From an uncultured Lachnospiraceae bacterium (GTDB lineage: Bacteria > Bacillota > Clostridia > Lachnospirales > Lachnospiraceae), in the NCBI GenBank assembly GCA_900313265.1, contig OMRN01000156.1, positions 1-7,536 of the forward strand: a stretch of DNA of 7,536 nucleotides, given 5' to 3'. Every line of letters begins with the position of its first letter. Positions within the stretch are counted from its first letter, which is position 1. Position numbers and translations under genes: made by a program. The notes beneath the pieces were generated by a model. That model saw nothing but the letters and a program-made list of their open reading frames with translations. It had not been told where the DNA came from and ran no database searches. This document shows positions 1-6,645 of the stretch, one piece after another.

Positions 1-2303
1 GCAAAAGCCGCCGACAGCACTCTTCTTCCGACCGAATCGAATTCCACCGTAACATAAACGGAACCGTCACGGTCCTCCATTTCGCTTACCGTGCCTTCTC
101 CGAACTTCACGTGAGAGACCCTGTCACCGACTGCATAGTCCAGTTTATCCGAAGTGATTGCTCCGTTTAAAGAACTTCCCTTCGTCAGATTTGAAAGGCT
201 CTTTGTCGCCGCAAAAGGCTTCTTATCCGGTTCCACATCTCTTCTCGGCGTAGGCGCTTTCGGTTTCACATATCCACTTCCGGAACGCGAAATCGGAATA
301 AACGAATCATCGAATCCGCCGAATGACGGTGTTCTTTTCCTCGGCATGTTTCCTTCAATCAGTTCGTCGGGAATTTCCCGGACAAACTGGCTGACGGGAT
401 TATTGACCGCATTGCCGCGCATCATACGAAAAGATGCCGCCGTAAGTGTCAAATCGTCCTTGGCTCTGGTCATGCCCACATAGGCAAGCCTTCGCTCCTC
501 TTCCATTTCTTCCTCACCGGCAAAAATCGTAGCCTCTCCGGGAAACAATCCCTCTTCCATGCCGGCGATATATACATGTTCGAATTCCAGTCCTTTTGCC
601 GCATGCAGCGTCATCAAAAGAACTTTGTCATTATCACTTGATACATTATCGATATCCGCAACCAGCGAAACTTCGTTTAAGAAATCGGTCAGTGTCGGAC
701 CGTATTCGCTCTCCGGATTCTCAGTTGCAAATCTTTCTTCATAAACAGCTGCTTTGGAGATAAATTCGTCCAGGTTCTGGATTCGTTCTTTATCGTCATC
801 ATCATTCGAAATCCGAAGATCCTCCAGATAACCGGACTCGTTTAATACATCGTCAATCAGTTCCGGCAAATCGTCATAGAAATCCCGGTCCGAATTTCTC
901 CGACGAAGCCGTTCAATCATCTCCGCAAAGTCCGCGAATTTTCCTGCTGCCTTTCCAAGCCCCGGCACACGGTCTGCATGTGCGATTGCTTCATATAACG
1001 AAATCTCGTTATTGGATGCGTAGATTCGCACTTTTTCCAGACTCGTGGCACCGATTCCCCTCTTGGGAACATTGATGATTCGTGCAACGGCCAGGTCGTC
1101 GTTTCCGTTATCAATCGTCTTTAAATAGGCTAAAATATCCTTGATTTCTTTTCTTCCGTAGAAATTCTGTCCGCCGACGATCTGATAGACAATATTCTCA
1201 TAAAGAAAACGTTCCTCCAGTTCACGTGACTGTGCATTGGTCCGGTATAAAACGGCACATTCCTTATACGTCGTTTCCTTCCGTCTTACCTTTCTTGCAA
1301 TGTCATCTGCAATAAACTGCGCCTCCTCCTTCTGCGAGGGAAGAAGACGGAAATGGACCTTGTGTCCGGCGCCTCGGTCCGTCCATAACGACTTGGATTT
1401 GCGGTTCATGTTATTGGCGATTACCGCATTGGCCGCATCCAGAATAAACTGTGTGGAGCGGTAATTCTGCTCCAGTTTGATGACCTTTGCCTCGGGATAA
1501 TTTTTCTCGAAATCGAGAATATTATGAATATTGGCCCCTCTGAATTTATAGATGGACTGATCGTCATCGCCTACGACGCAGAGATTATGATGTCTCTCGG
1601 CAAGCAGGCGGATTAACTCAAACTGGGCCGTATTGGTGTCCTGATATTCATCCACATGAATATAATGAAAACGGTTCTGATAGGTGGCAAGCACGTCCGG
1701 ATAAAGCTGAAAAAGCTTAACACAGTTGACAATCAGATCGTCAAAATCCATGGCGTTGTTTTTCTTCAGTTCTTCCTGATAGGCATGATAAAGCGATGCG
1801 ATTTTTGCCTCGACATAATCATTTCCCACCATCTTATCATATTCGGACGGCGAAATCAGTTCGTCTTTATTCGAGGAAATAACGCCCAAAACCGTCTTTT
1901 CTTTCATCCTCTTCGGATCGATTCCGTGAAGTTTGAAAAGATTCTTCATGACCGTCTTCTGATCATCGGCATCGTAAATGGAAAAATTGTTATCATAGCC
2001 GAGTTTATCCGCGAATCTTCTTAGAATCCGCACGCAGGTGGAGTGAAAGGTCGCTACCCAGATGCTGTCTCCGCCGTATCCGACGGTATTTTCCACGCGG
2101 CTTTTCATCTCTCCCGCTGCCTTATTCGTGAATGTAATGGCAAGAATATGAAAAGGACTTACCCCGTGGTCAATCAGATTGGCGATACGATAGGTAAGTG
2201 TCCTTGTCTTTCCGCTCCCGGCGCCGGCAAGGATTAAAACCGGTCCTTCCAGCGTCTCGGCAGCTTCAAGTTGTTTTGGATTCAAATATTTTTCTAAATG
2301 CAT
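1..2303 (-). CDS. pcrA: ATP-dependent DNA helicase PcrA (UvrD/Rep family, SF1A), C-terminus cut by window edge
   Basis: This is a 3'-5' DNA helicase of the UvrD/Rep/PcrA family, acting in nucleotide excision repair, plasmid rolling-circle replication and removal of RecA or stalled polymerase. The start is the ATG at 2303, and 767 codons are visible. SF1A motifs appear in order: Q-motif LNPKQ (7-11), Walker A AGAGSGKT (26-33), motif Ia ITFTNKAAGEM (56-66), Walker B DEYQD (218-222), motif III GDDDQSIYKFRG (245-256), motif IV QNYRST (279-284), motif V HAAKGLEF (567-574) and motif VI YVGMTRA (608-614). After a Pro/Ser/Arg-rich linker, the C-terminal RNA-polymerase-binding Tudor-like fold begins near residue 723 (YAVGDRVSHVKFGEG). 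The visible end, LSAAFA, resembles the usual end of clostridial PcrA, so probably only a few residues are missing. The ribosome binding site is weak (a GGAA-like match 7-11 nt upstream). The gene starts 34 bp after the LRR lipoprotein gene with no terminator between, so co-transcription is likely. Confidence 0.96.
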   Translation of the reverse strand, partial: MHLEKYLNPKQLEAAETLEGPVLILAGAGSGKTRTLTYRIANLIDHGVSPFHILAITFTNKAAGEMKSRVENTVGYGGDSIWVATFHSTCVRILRRFADKLGYDNNFSIYDADDQKTVMKNLFKLHGIDPKRMKEKTVLGVISSNKDELISPSEYDKMVGNDYVEAKIASLYHAYQEELKKNNAMDFDDLIVNCVKLFQLYPDVLATYQNRFHYIHVDEYQDTNTAQFELIRLLAERHHNLCVVGDDDQSIYKFRGANIHNILDFEKNYPEAKVIKLEQNYRSTQFILDAANAVIANNMNRKSKSLWTDRGAGHKVHFRLLPSQKEEAQFIADDIARKVRRKETTYKECAVLYRTNAQSRELEERFLYENIVYQIVGGQNFYGRKEIKDILAYLKTIDNGNDDLAVARIINVPKRGIGATSLEKVRIYASNNEISLYEAIAHADRVPGLGKAAGKFADFAEMIERLRRRNSDRDFYDDLPELIDDVLNESGYLEDLRISNDDDDKERIQNLDEFISKAAVYEERFATENPESEYGPTLTDFLNEVSLVADIDNVSSDNDKVLLMTLHAAKGLEFEHVYIAGMEEGLFPGEATIFAGEEEMEEERRLAYVGMTRAKDDLTLTAASFRMMRGNAVNNPVSQFVREIPDELIEGNMPRKRTPSFGGFDDSFIPISRSGSGYVKPKAPTPRRDVEPDKKPFAATKSLSNLTKGSSLNGAITSDKLDYAVGDRVSHVKFGEGTVSEMEDRDGSVYVTVEFDSVGRRVLSAAF

Positions 2304-2337
2304 TCTTTATTCCGTTCTTAATCAAACTGCAGATTTC

Positions 2338-3606
2338 TTATTCCGTCGGAACCGGCTCTTCATTCGCAGATTCTTCTTTGGTCACGGTTGCTTCTTCAAC
2401 CGGTGCGGCTTCTTCGGTCGGATTCGCTTTTTCTTCTGCAGACTCCTCATTTTCCGTTTCTTCTTCCGCTGCCTCTTTTGCGGCTGCAGCTCTTTCTGCT
2501 GCGGAATCCTCGGCCGCTCTTTTTAAGGCTTCTCTGGAAGCAATCTTGGCCTCTCTGGCTTCTTCCGGCGTGTCCGCATAAACCGGATCGATGACATTAT
2601 TCTTCACCATGTTTCTCATGGCAAGGTAATGGTCTCCGCTTCTCCAGCCCTGGTCCACCGAACCCGAACCGCTGGTTACGATACGGCAGTCCGGATAAAT
2701 CTCGCGAAGTTCCTGAAGCTGTTCATACGGAATATGCGTTCCGTAAATCCATAACTTCTGTAAATGCGGAAGATTCTTGATATACTCCGTGCTTTCCACC
2801 GGATTGTAGCAGAAATTCAAATCCTCCAGTTCGGTTAAATACTGAAGCGAACTGATATCCTGCACATCGTTTGCAAAAAACTCAAAATAACGAAGTTTCG
2901 TGCAGTATTTTACATCCGTAATATTTTTCAGTCTTCTGGAACTGCCGTCCGAAGGATAGTTTTCCACGATGATGAGAATTTTCAGATTCGGCATATATTT
3001 AAGAAAACTCATATCCGAAACGCAGCAGTGGCCGAAATCCAGCGCCACCATATCATTACAGTACTTGAAGTATTTCATATCCTCATTGTAAAGTCTCCGG
3101 CTGTCGTTATAACCGATTAATGTGGAGAATCCTACGGTATCGGTGGGAATCGTATAGTATCTCGTCTTGATATTCCAGATGATTCTTGTGTCCGGATGGG
3201 CATCCTGAAGTTCCGAATACTCATCATTCGTCAGATTTGTATCCTTCATGTTGATTTCACGAAGATCCGTCATGGAATCTAAGAATCCCGCTACATCCAG
3301 TTCCGAGCAGTCAATTCCGGAAACATCAAGATATCTCGCATTGGACATCGCCTTGAAATCACCGAGATAAACTTCTTTTGCGGCAGGCTTCGGCTCTTCC
3401 TTCACTTCTTCCGAAACATCTTCCGAAGCCGTTTCTTCGCTGCTCTCGGCCAGAATTTCCTCAGAAGCTTCTTCGGACGGCATTTCAACTACTTCTGTAG
3501 TCGGATTTACATCCGGCACCTCCGATGAAAATGCATCCAGCTGGCATCCTGCCATACTGATTACCATAACCGTACTAATTAAAATCATCCACTGTTTTCT
3601 TTTCAT
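2338..3606 (-). CDS. Leucine-rich-repeat lipoprotein with acidic linker and Ala/Glu-rich tail
   Basis: This is a predicted surface lipoprotein of 422 aa with unknown function. The N-terminus MKRKQW followed by a hydrophobic stretch ends in a lipobox-like SMAGC, with the lipidated Cys at 21; Met at the -3 position is slightly atypical. Residues 27-79 are an acidic Glu/Ser/Thr/Pro-rich linker, probably spanning the wall. Residues 84-312 carry irregular SDS22-like leucine-rich repeats, for example YLDVSGIDCSEL, LREINMKDTNLT, MVALDFGHCCVSDMSFL, LRYFEFFANDVQDISSL and LEDLNFCYNPV. The repeat units close with the clostridial signatures HPDTRIIW and YPDCRIV. GWRSGDHYLAMRNM (320-333) follows, and the last ~78 residues are Ala/Glu-rich and probably helical. 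The start at 3606 is preferred over an in-frame ATG at 3639 because it begins the basic n-region and has GGGGAT 6 nt upstream. Repeats of this kind usually bind proteins, but no partner is visible. Confidence 0.85.
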   Translation of the reverse strand: MKRKQWMILISTVMVISMAGCQLDAFSSEVPDVNPTTEVVEMPSEEASEEILAESSEETASEDVSEEVKEEPKPAAKEVYLGDFKAMSNARYLDVSGIDCSELDVAGFLDSMTDLREINMKDTNLTNDEYSELQDAHPDTRIIWNIKTRYYTIPTDTVGFSTLIGYNDSRRLYNEDMKYFKYCNDMVALDFGHCCVSDMSFLKYMPNLKILIIVENYPSDGSSRRLKNITDVKYCTKLRYFEFFANDVQDISSLQYLTELEDLNFCYNPVESTEYIKNLPHLQKLWIYGTHIPYEQLQELREIYPDCRIVTSGSGSVDQGWRSGDHYLAMRNMVKNNVIDPVYADTPEEAREAKIASREALKRAAEDSAAERAAAAKEAAEEETENEESAEEKANPTEEAAPVEEATVTKEESANEEPVPTE

Positions 3607-3631
3607 TTCCCTATCCCCGTTCGTTAAAACG

Positions 3632-3637
3632 ATTATC
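3632..3637 (-). promoter_or_regulatory. Possible -10 element (GATAAT) for the LRR lipoprotein gene
   Basis: On the minus strand, GATAAT (5 of 6 matches to TATAAT) is preceded by T and lies 25 bp upstream of the ATG at 3606. No good -35 is seen: at a 16-bp spacing the hexamer is TGGTAA, with 3 of 6 matches. It could give the LRR-pcrA pair its own promoter, downstream of the hairpin after iorB. The call is weak because AT-rich hexamers of this kind occur by chance. Confidence 0.22.
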
Positions 3638-3658
3638 ATTCCCCTTATTTAAGTTACC

Positions 3659-3689
3659 ATGTCCCCGGTGCATTCCGCTCCGGGGACAT
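3659..3689 (-). terminator. Perfect 10-bp hairpin just after iorB, terminator-like but with no U-tract
   Basis: ATGTCCCCGG (3659-3668) and CCGGGGACAT (3680-3689) are perfect inverted complements around an 11-nt loop. The structure begins 4 nt after the iorB stop codon (TAA followed directly by TGA). In the minus-strand direction it is followed by GGTAACTTAAATAAGG and not by a U run, so it does not meet the usual rule for an intrinsic terminator. It may be a 3'-end stabiliser, a processing site or a partial or factor-dependent terminator that separates iorAB from LRR-pcrA. The fold is certain on paper, but its function is inferred. Confidence 0.4.
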
Positions 3690-3693
3690 TTCA

Positions 3694-4263
3694 TTACATT
3701 TCGAATCCGGCCTCAAAAGCTTTCTTGTTAATCTCTACGGTCTTTGCCGGTACTGTTTTTTCGATTACCGCAAGCCAGTCTTCCTTCTTAAAATCCATAT
3801 GCTTTGCTGCAACACCGACAATAATTGTATTGAAAACTCTGGTATTTCCGAGCTTCTTTGCTTCCTCCATGGCATCCAGCGAAAGCACTTTATATTTTTC
3901 GGAAAGTTTTTCGATAATGCCTTCCGGATATTCCGCCGCACCGGTTACAACCGTCATGGGATCGATTCTCTGATCGTTTACGATTAAGACCCCGTCCGGT
4001 TTTAAGAAATGTGCATAACGCAGTGCTTCAAGTCTTTCGAAGGCAATTAATACATCCGCACAGCCTTCTTCCACAATCGGCTCATTTACCTTGTCTCCGT
4101 AACGAACAAAAGTTACTACGGAACCGCCTCTTTGTGCCATTCCGTGCACTTCCGAAAGTTTTACGTCATATCCGTTCATCGTAATGATACCGCCGAGAAT
4201 ACGGCTGGTCAAAAGCGTTCCCTGTCCGCCTACGCCGACTATCATAATACTCTTTGTTTTCAT
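3694..4263 (-). CDS. iorB: Indolepyruvate:ferredoxin oxidoreductase, beta subunit
   Basis: This is the small subunit (189 aa) of the cytoplasmic enzyme that converts indolepyruvate and other aryl pyruvates plus CoA to aryl-acetyl-CoA and CO2, reducing ferredoxin. The whole protein is one gamma-type domain of the pyruvate/ketoisovalerate oxidoreductase family. The N-terminal glycine loop GVGGQG (10-15) and the strongly conserved SEVHGMAQRGGSV (37-49) identify IorB. The ATG at 4263 was chosen because a near-perfect Shine-Dalgarno, GGGAGGTG, lies 5 nt upstream. An in-frame upstream ATG at 4314 would extend the protein into the iorA coding region and has no family support. Only two bases separate the iorA stop from this ATG, and the ribosome binding site lies inside the last iorA codons, so the two subunits are translationally coupled. 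Confidence 0.95.
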   Translation of the reverse strand: MKTKSIMIVGVGGQGTLLTSRILGGIITMNGYDVKLSEVHGMAQRGGSVVTFVRYGDKVNEPIVEEGCADVLIAFERLEALRYAHFLKPDGVLIVNDQRIDPMTVVTGAAEYPEGIIEKLSEKYKVLSLDAMEEAKKLGNTRVFNTIIVGVAAKHMDFKKEDWLAVIEKTVPAKTVEINKKAFEAGFEM

Positions 4264-4265
4264 CT

Positions 4266-6002
4266 CTACACCTCCCTTGACTCGATGGCGCCGAACTTGC
4301 AGCGGCTTTCGCAAAGACCGCAGCCGTTACACATCGACTCATCGATGCGAATGGTTCCGTCGGGATTTTTGGTAAGCGCCGGACAGCCGGGCTTTAAGCA
4401 CATGCCGCATTTCTTACATTTGTCGGAAAGTGCATAGCATTTCTTATGGGATATGTTTGTTTTAAGAAGCGCACAAGGAGCCTGCGAAATAATGACGGAA
4501 ACCGCATCTCTTGCCACTTCTTCCTTTATCGTCGCTTTTAATTTCTCGGTATCGAATGCGTTTACAACGCTGACATATTCAACACCAAGCGCATGACAGA
4601 GATCTACCAAATCAACCGCATAGGTTGCTTCGCCGGATAAGGTTTTTCCGGTCGCCGCATGGTCCTGATGTCCGGTCATTCCGGTTGTGGAGTTATCCAT
4701 GATGATAACCGTTCCGGTGGACTTGTTGTAAACCATGTTCAGTAAGGAATTGATACCGGTATGAAGGAAAGTGGAATCGCCGATTAAGGCAACCCAGTTC
4801 TTGATGTATTCCTTTCCTTTTGCCTTTTCCATACCGTGAAGTGTGGAAATCGAAGATCCCATGCAGACCGTGGTATCAATGACGTTAAGCGGTGCTACGG
4901 CACCTAATGTATAGCAGCCGATATCTCCGGCGCCGTGAATTTTTAACTCGTTTAATACCGTGAAAGTGCTTCTGTGCGGGCAGCCCGGACAGAGAATCGG
5001 AGGACGTGCGGGAACCTTTGCGGGTTCTTCGGTCTTTACTTCTTCTCCGAGAATGGCTTTCCGTAACATGTTGGCACTGTACTCACCCTGGATGGTCAGA
5101 ATATCTTTTCCGTGGCAGGCAATGCCCATGGCTTTTACCTGTTCTTCGATTAAAGGCTCCAGCTCTTCTACAATGTAGAGTGTATCTACTTTAGCCGCGA
5201 AATCGGCAATCAGTTTCTTCGGAAGGGGGTGAACCAGACCGAGTTTTAAAATGGATGCGTCCGGAAGTGCTTCTTCCACATACTGGTACGGAATACCGGA
5301 TGTGATGACACCGATTTTGGTATCTTTCATAATCACTTTATTGTAAGATGCCGTGTTCGCATCTTCAGACATATCGTTTAATCTTTTTTCAACGAAGACG
5401 TGACGTCCCTTGGCCATGGCCGGCATCATAACGTTCTTCGGAACGCTTCTCTCATACGGTTTGTCTTCCACTTCCACACGGTCGCAAAGTTCAACCACAC
5501 CCTGGGAATGTGCCAGTCTTGTCGTGGTACGAATCATAATGGGACAATCGTATTTTTCCGATAATTCAAAAGCGAGTTTGGTAAAATCCTTTGCTTCCTG
5601 GGAATCGGAAGGCTCGAGTACAGGCACCTGCGCTACTCTTGCCACACATCTGGAATCCTGCTCATTCTGGGAAGAATAAAGTCCCGGATCATCGGCTGCC
5701 ACCAGCACCAGTCCGCCGTTTACCCCGATGTAGGATACGGTATACAAGGGATCGGATGCAACATTTACGCCAACCATTTTCATGGATGCAAGCGCTCTGA
5801 CGCCGCTGATTGAAGCTCCGATTGCCACCTCCATTGCTACTTTTTCATTGGGAGACCATTCGGCATAAACGCCGTCGTATTTTACGATGTTTTCGCTGAT
5901 CTCCGTGCTGGGCGTTCCGGGATATGCGGCAGATACCTTTACGCCTGCTTCCCACGCACCTCTGGCAATCGCTTCATTGCCGAGCATGATTTTCTTTTCC
6001 AC
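4266..6002 (-). CDS. iorA: Indolepyruvate:ferredoxin oxidoreductase, alpha subunit (GTG start)
   Basis: This is the large catalytic subunit (578 aa, normal for the family). It binds thiamine diphosphate and iron-sulfur clusters and works with IorB in anaerobic breakdown of aromatic amino acids. The N-terminal pyrimidine domain starts MLGNEAIARGAWEAG and contains AAYPGTPSTE (25-34) and WSPNEKVAMEVAIGAS. The C-terminal TPP domain contains CPGCPHRSTF (338-347), GDIGCYTLG, GDSTFLHTGI (408-417) and NSTTGMTGHQ (437-446). A ferredoxin-like tail holds two [4Fe-4S] sites: C529/C532/C535 with C540, and C558/C561/C564 with C568. The last motif reads CKFGAI, lacking the usual Pro after the fourth Cys. 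The GTG at 6002 is chosen because AAAGGAAGGA ends 7 nt upstream and the family starts a few residues before LGNEA. The in-frame ATG at 6071 would add 23 basic, non-conserved residues, and an ATG at 5987 (codon 6) lacks an equally good site. Confidence 0.95.
   Translation of the reverse strand: MEKKIMLGNEAIARGAWEAGVKVSAAYPGTPSTEISENIVKYDGVYAEWSPNEKVAMEVAIGASISGVRALASMKMVGVNVASDPLYTVSYIGVNGGLVLVAADDPGLYSSQNEQDSRCVARVAQVPVLEPSDSQEAKDFTKLAFELSEKYDCPIMIRTTTRLAHSQGVVELCDRVEVEDKPYERSVPKNVMMPAMAKGRHVFVEKRLNDMSEDANTASYNKVIMKDTKIGVITSGIPYQYVEEALPDASILKLGLVHPLPKKLIADFAAKVDTLYIVEELEPLIEEQVKAMGIACHGKDILTIQGEYSANMLRKAILGEEVKTEEPAKVPARPPILCPGCPHRSTFTVLNELKIHGAGDIGCYTLGAVAPLNVIDTTVCMGSSISTLHGMEKAKGKEYIKNWVALIGDSTFLHTGINSLLNMVYNKSTGTVIIMDNSTTGMTGHQDHAATGKTLSGEATYAVDLVDLCHALGVEYVSVVNAFDTEKLKATIKEEVARDAVSVIISQAPCALLKTNISHKKCYALSDKCKKCGMCLKPGCPALTKNPDGTIRIDESMCNGCGLCESRCKFGAIESREV
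4269..4276 (-). promoter_or_regulatory. Ribosome binding site of iorB inside the end of iorA
   Basis: GGGAGGTG on the minus strand is encoded by the last three iorA codons, directly before the TAG at 4268-4266. It decides the iorB start at 4263, and the arrangement implies that ribosomes finishing iorA re-initiate on iorB, giving balanced subunit amounts. Confidence 0.85.
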
Positions 6003-6009
6003 GTTTTTA

Positions 6010-6019
6010 TCCTTCCTTT
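6010..6019 (-). promoter_or_regulatory. Ribosome binding site that selects the GTG start of iorA
   Basis: AAAGGAAGGA on the minus strand lies 7 nt before the GTG at 6002. It is the only strong purine-rich site near the conserved N-terminus and supports GTG over the ATG choices at 6071 and 5987. Confidence 0.7.
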
Positions 6020-6047
6020 CGAATTTTTTATCCGGACACTTTCGAAT
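6016..6047 (-). repeat. Direct repeat ATTCGAAAG (two copies) in the iorA leader
   Basis: The 9-mer ATTCGAAAG occurs at 6047-6039 and again at 6024-6016 on the minus strand. The second copy overlaps the ribosome binding site of iorA. The core TTCGAA is self-complementary, so the two copies could pair as a 6-bp stem in mRNA and bring the ribosome binding site close to a hairpin. It may also be chance in an A-rich leader. Confidence 0.35.
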
Positions 6048-6079
6048 CCGTACTTTGCCCACCGGGGGCATTCATAAAA

Positions 6080-6416
6080 ATGAGTGAGACTGTAAGCCGG
6101 GTTCTGTCGTGAATGATCATCTATCTAGGAGACATGTTGCCATGCCCCTCAAGCAACCTACCTGAAAGCTAACCGGGCCGGATCATCGCTTTCTGCTTGG
6201 TCTTGCTTCGGATGGGGTTTGCACAGCCACGCATGTTACCACACGTGCGGTAGTCTCTTACACTGCCATTCCACCCTTACCGCTTGCGCGGCGGTTTCTT
6301 TTCTGTTGCACTTTCCTTAGGGTCACCCCCACCGGACGTTATCCGGCATCCTGCCCTGTGAAGCCCGGACTTTCCTCTCCCGCACGAATGCGGCAGCGAT
6401 CATTCATCTCACTCAT
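6080..6416 (-). ncRNA. rnpB: RNase P RNA, bacterial type A
   Basis: This is the catalytic RNA of ribonuclease P, which removes 5' leaders from pre-tRNAs with the RnpA protein. On the minus strand the ends pair as P1 (ATGAGTGAGA at 6416-6407 with TCTCACTCAT at 6089-6080). P2 pairs GAATGATC (6405-6398) with GATCATTC (6118-6111). P3 is the hairpin CCGCA-TTCG-TGCGG (6393-6380). Universal core blocks are present: GAGGAAAGTCCGGGCTTC (6377-6360), the mid-molecule GCAACAGAAA, GGTAAGGGTGGAA, GCAAACCCCATCCGAAGC inside 6222-6195, GGTAGGTTGCTTGAG (6162-6148) and near the 3' end ACAGAACCCGGCTTA (6107-6093). The length (about 337 nt) and block order fit the ancestral A type and not the Bacillus B type. The ends are placed by P1 and may be off by a few bases. 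No clear hairpin-plus-U terminator follows; only TTTTTATG comes directly after P1. Confidence 0.95.
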
Positions 6417-6450
6417 AAATATCCATGCATTTAAGCCCGTTAACCTTTTA

Positions 6451-6479
6451 ATTATAATGTTTTGGCGGCTTCGAATCAA
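6451..6479 (-). promoter_or_regulatory. Sigma-A promoter of rnpB
   Basis: On the minus strand, TTGATT (6479-6474) and a perfect TATAAT (6456-6451) are separated by exactly 17 bp. Transcription would begin near 6444, about 28 nt ahead of the P1 stem, so the RNA is probably made as a 5'-extended precursor. A-tracts lie upstream of the -35 in the direction of transcription, as in UP-element-assisted promoters of stable RNA genes. Confidence 0.72.
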
Positions 6480-6502
6480 TAAAAATCGTCATTTAAATCC
6501 GG

Positions 6503-6572
6503 TTTTTCACGTTTTTTCCGTTTTTTTATCAACGTTTTGTGATAATTAATTATCGCTTTTTGAATATTTTTT
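6503..6572. other. Phased T-tracts, probable intrinsically curved DNA
   Basis: On the plus strand, T-runs begin at 6503 (5 T), 6512 (6 T), 6521 (7 T), 6535 (4 T), 6557 (5 T) and 6567 (6 T). The first three are exactly 9 bp apart and grow by one T each; the last two are 10 bp apart. Tracts repeating near the helical pitch bend DNA. The block sits between two divergent promoters, upstream of both -35 elements. Confidence 0.45.
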
Positions 6573-6596
6573 ATCGTTTATCGTTAAATAATTATT
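6526..6596. promoter_or_regulatory. Candidate operator cluster: TTATC(A/G) copies and AT palindromes upstream of the DUF2975 promoter
   Basis: TTATCA (6526-6531) and TGATAA (6540-6545) form an inverted repeat with an 8-bp gap. The second arm overlaps a perfect 14-bp palindrome, GATAATTAATTATC (6541-6554). Further TTATCG copies lie at 6550-6555, 6571-6576 and 6578-6583; the last two belong to a tandem TATCGTT pair. Another palindrome, AATAATTATT (6587-6596), overlaps the -35. This is where an autoregulating HTH protein or another regulator could bind. That use is an inference, and high AT content makes short repeats easier to find. Confidence 0.35.
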
Positions 6597-6623
6597 GACA
6601 AACATATTTCATGGTGATACGAT
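6595..6623 (+). promoter_or_regulatory. Sigma-A promoter of the DUF2975/yozG-like operon
   Basis: A perfect -35 TTGACA (6595-6600) is followed after 17 bp by TACGAT (6618-6623), with 4 of 6 matches to TATAAT. Transcription would start near 6630, leaving a leader of about 92 nt. The strong -35 with a weak -10 suits a promoter that is regulated rather than constantly at full strength. Confidence 0.6.
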
Positions 6624-6645
6624 ACAGTTGTCGAAAGGAAAATCG

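Noticed and set aside
154..2237. Several plus-strand open frames of 60-120 codons opposite pcrA.
   Set aside because: The pcrA frame is intact with all helicase motifs, and the opposite frames show no recognisable domains or ribosome binding sites.
2198..2594. Plus-strand Ser/Ala- and Leu-rich open frames opposite the LRR tail.
   Set aside because: They are the antisense reading of the Ala/Glu low-complexity tail; their composition is a by-product of GAA/GCN codons.
3607..3639. Upstream ATG start for the LRR lipoprotein.
   Set aside because: It would put 11 residues, including acidic ones, ahead of the MKRKQ basic signal-peptide start and disturb the lipoprotein signal.
4264..4314. Upstream ATG start for iorB inside iorA.
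   Set aside because: The family begins at the short lead into the GxGGQG loop, and the consensus Shine-Dalgarno sits exactly before the ATG at 4263.
6003..6071. Upstream ATG start for iorA adding 23 residues.
   Set aside because: The extension is basic and outside the family's conserved start, has no good ribosome binding site, and begins right after the RNase P RNA; the GTG at 6002 has a good site.
6061..6079. Short GCCC...GGGC hairpin after rnpB as its terminator.
   Set aside because: It has only about four base pairs and is followed by AAAG instead of a U-run.
6358..6549. Small plus-strand open frame over the end of rnpB.
   Set aside because: It overlaps conserved RNase P RNA helices and the rnpB promoter and has no ribosome binding site.
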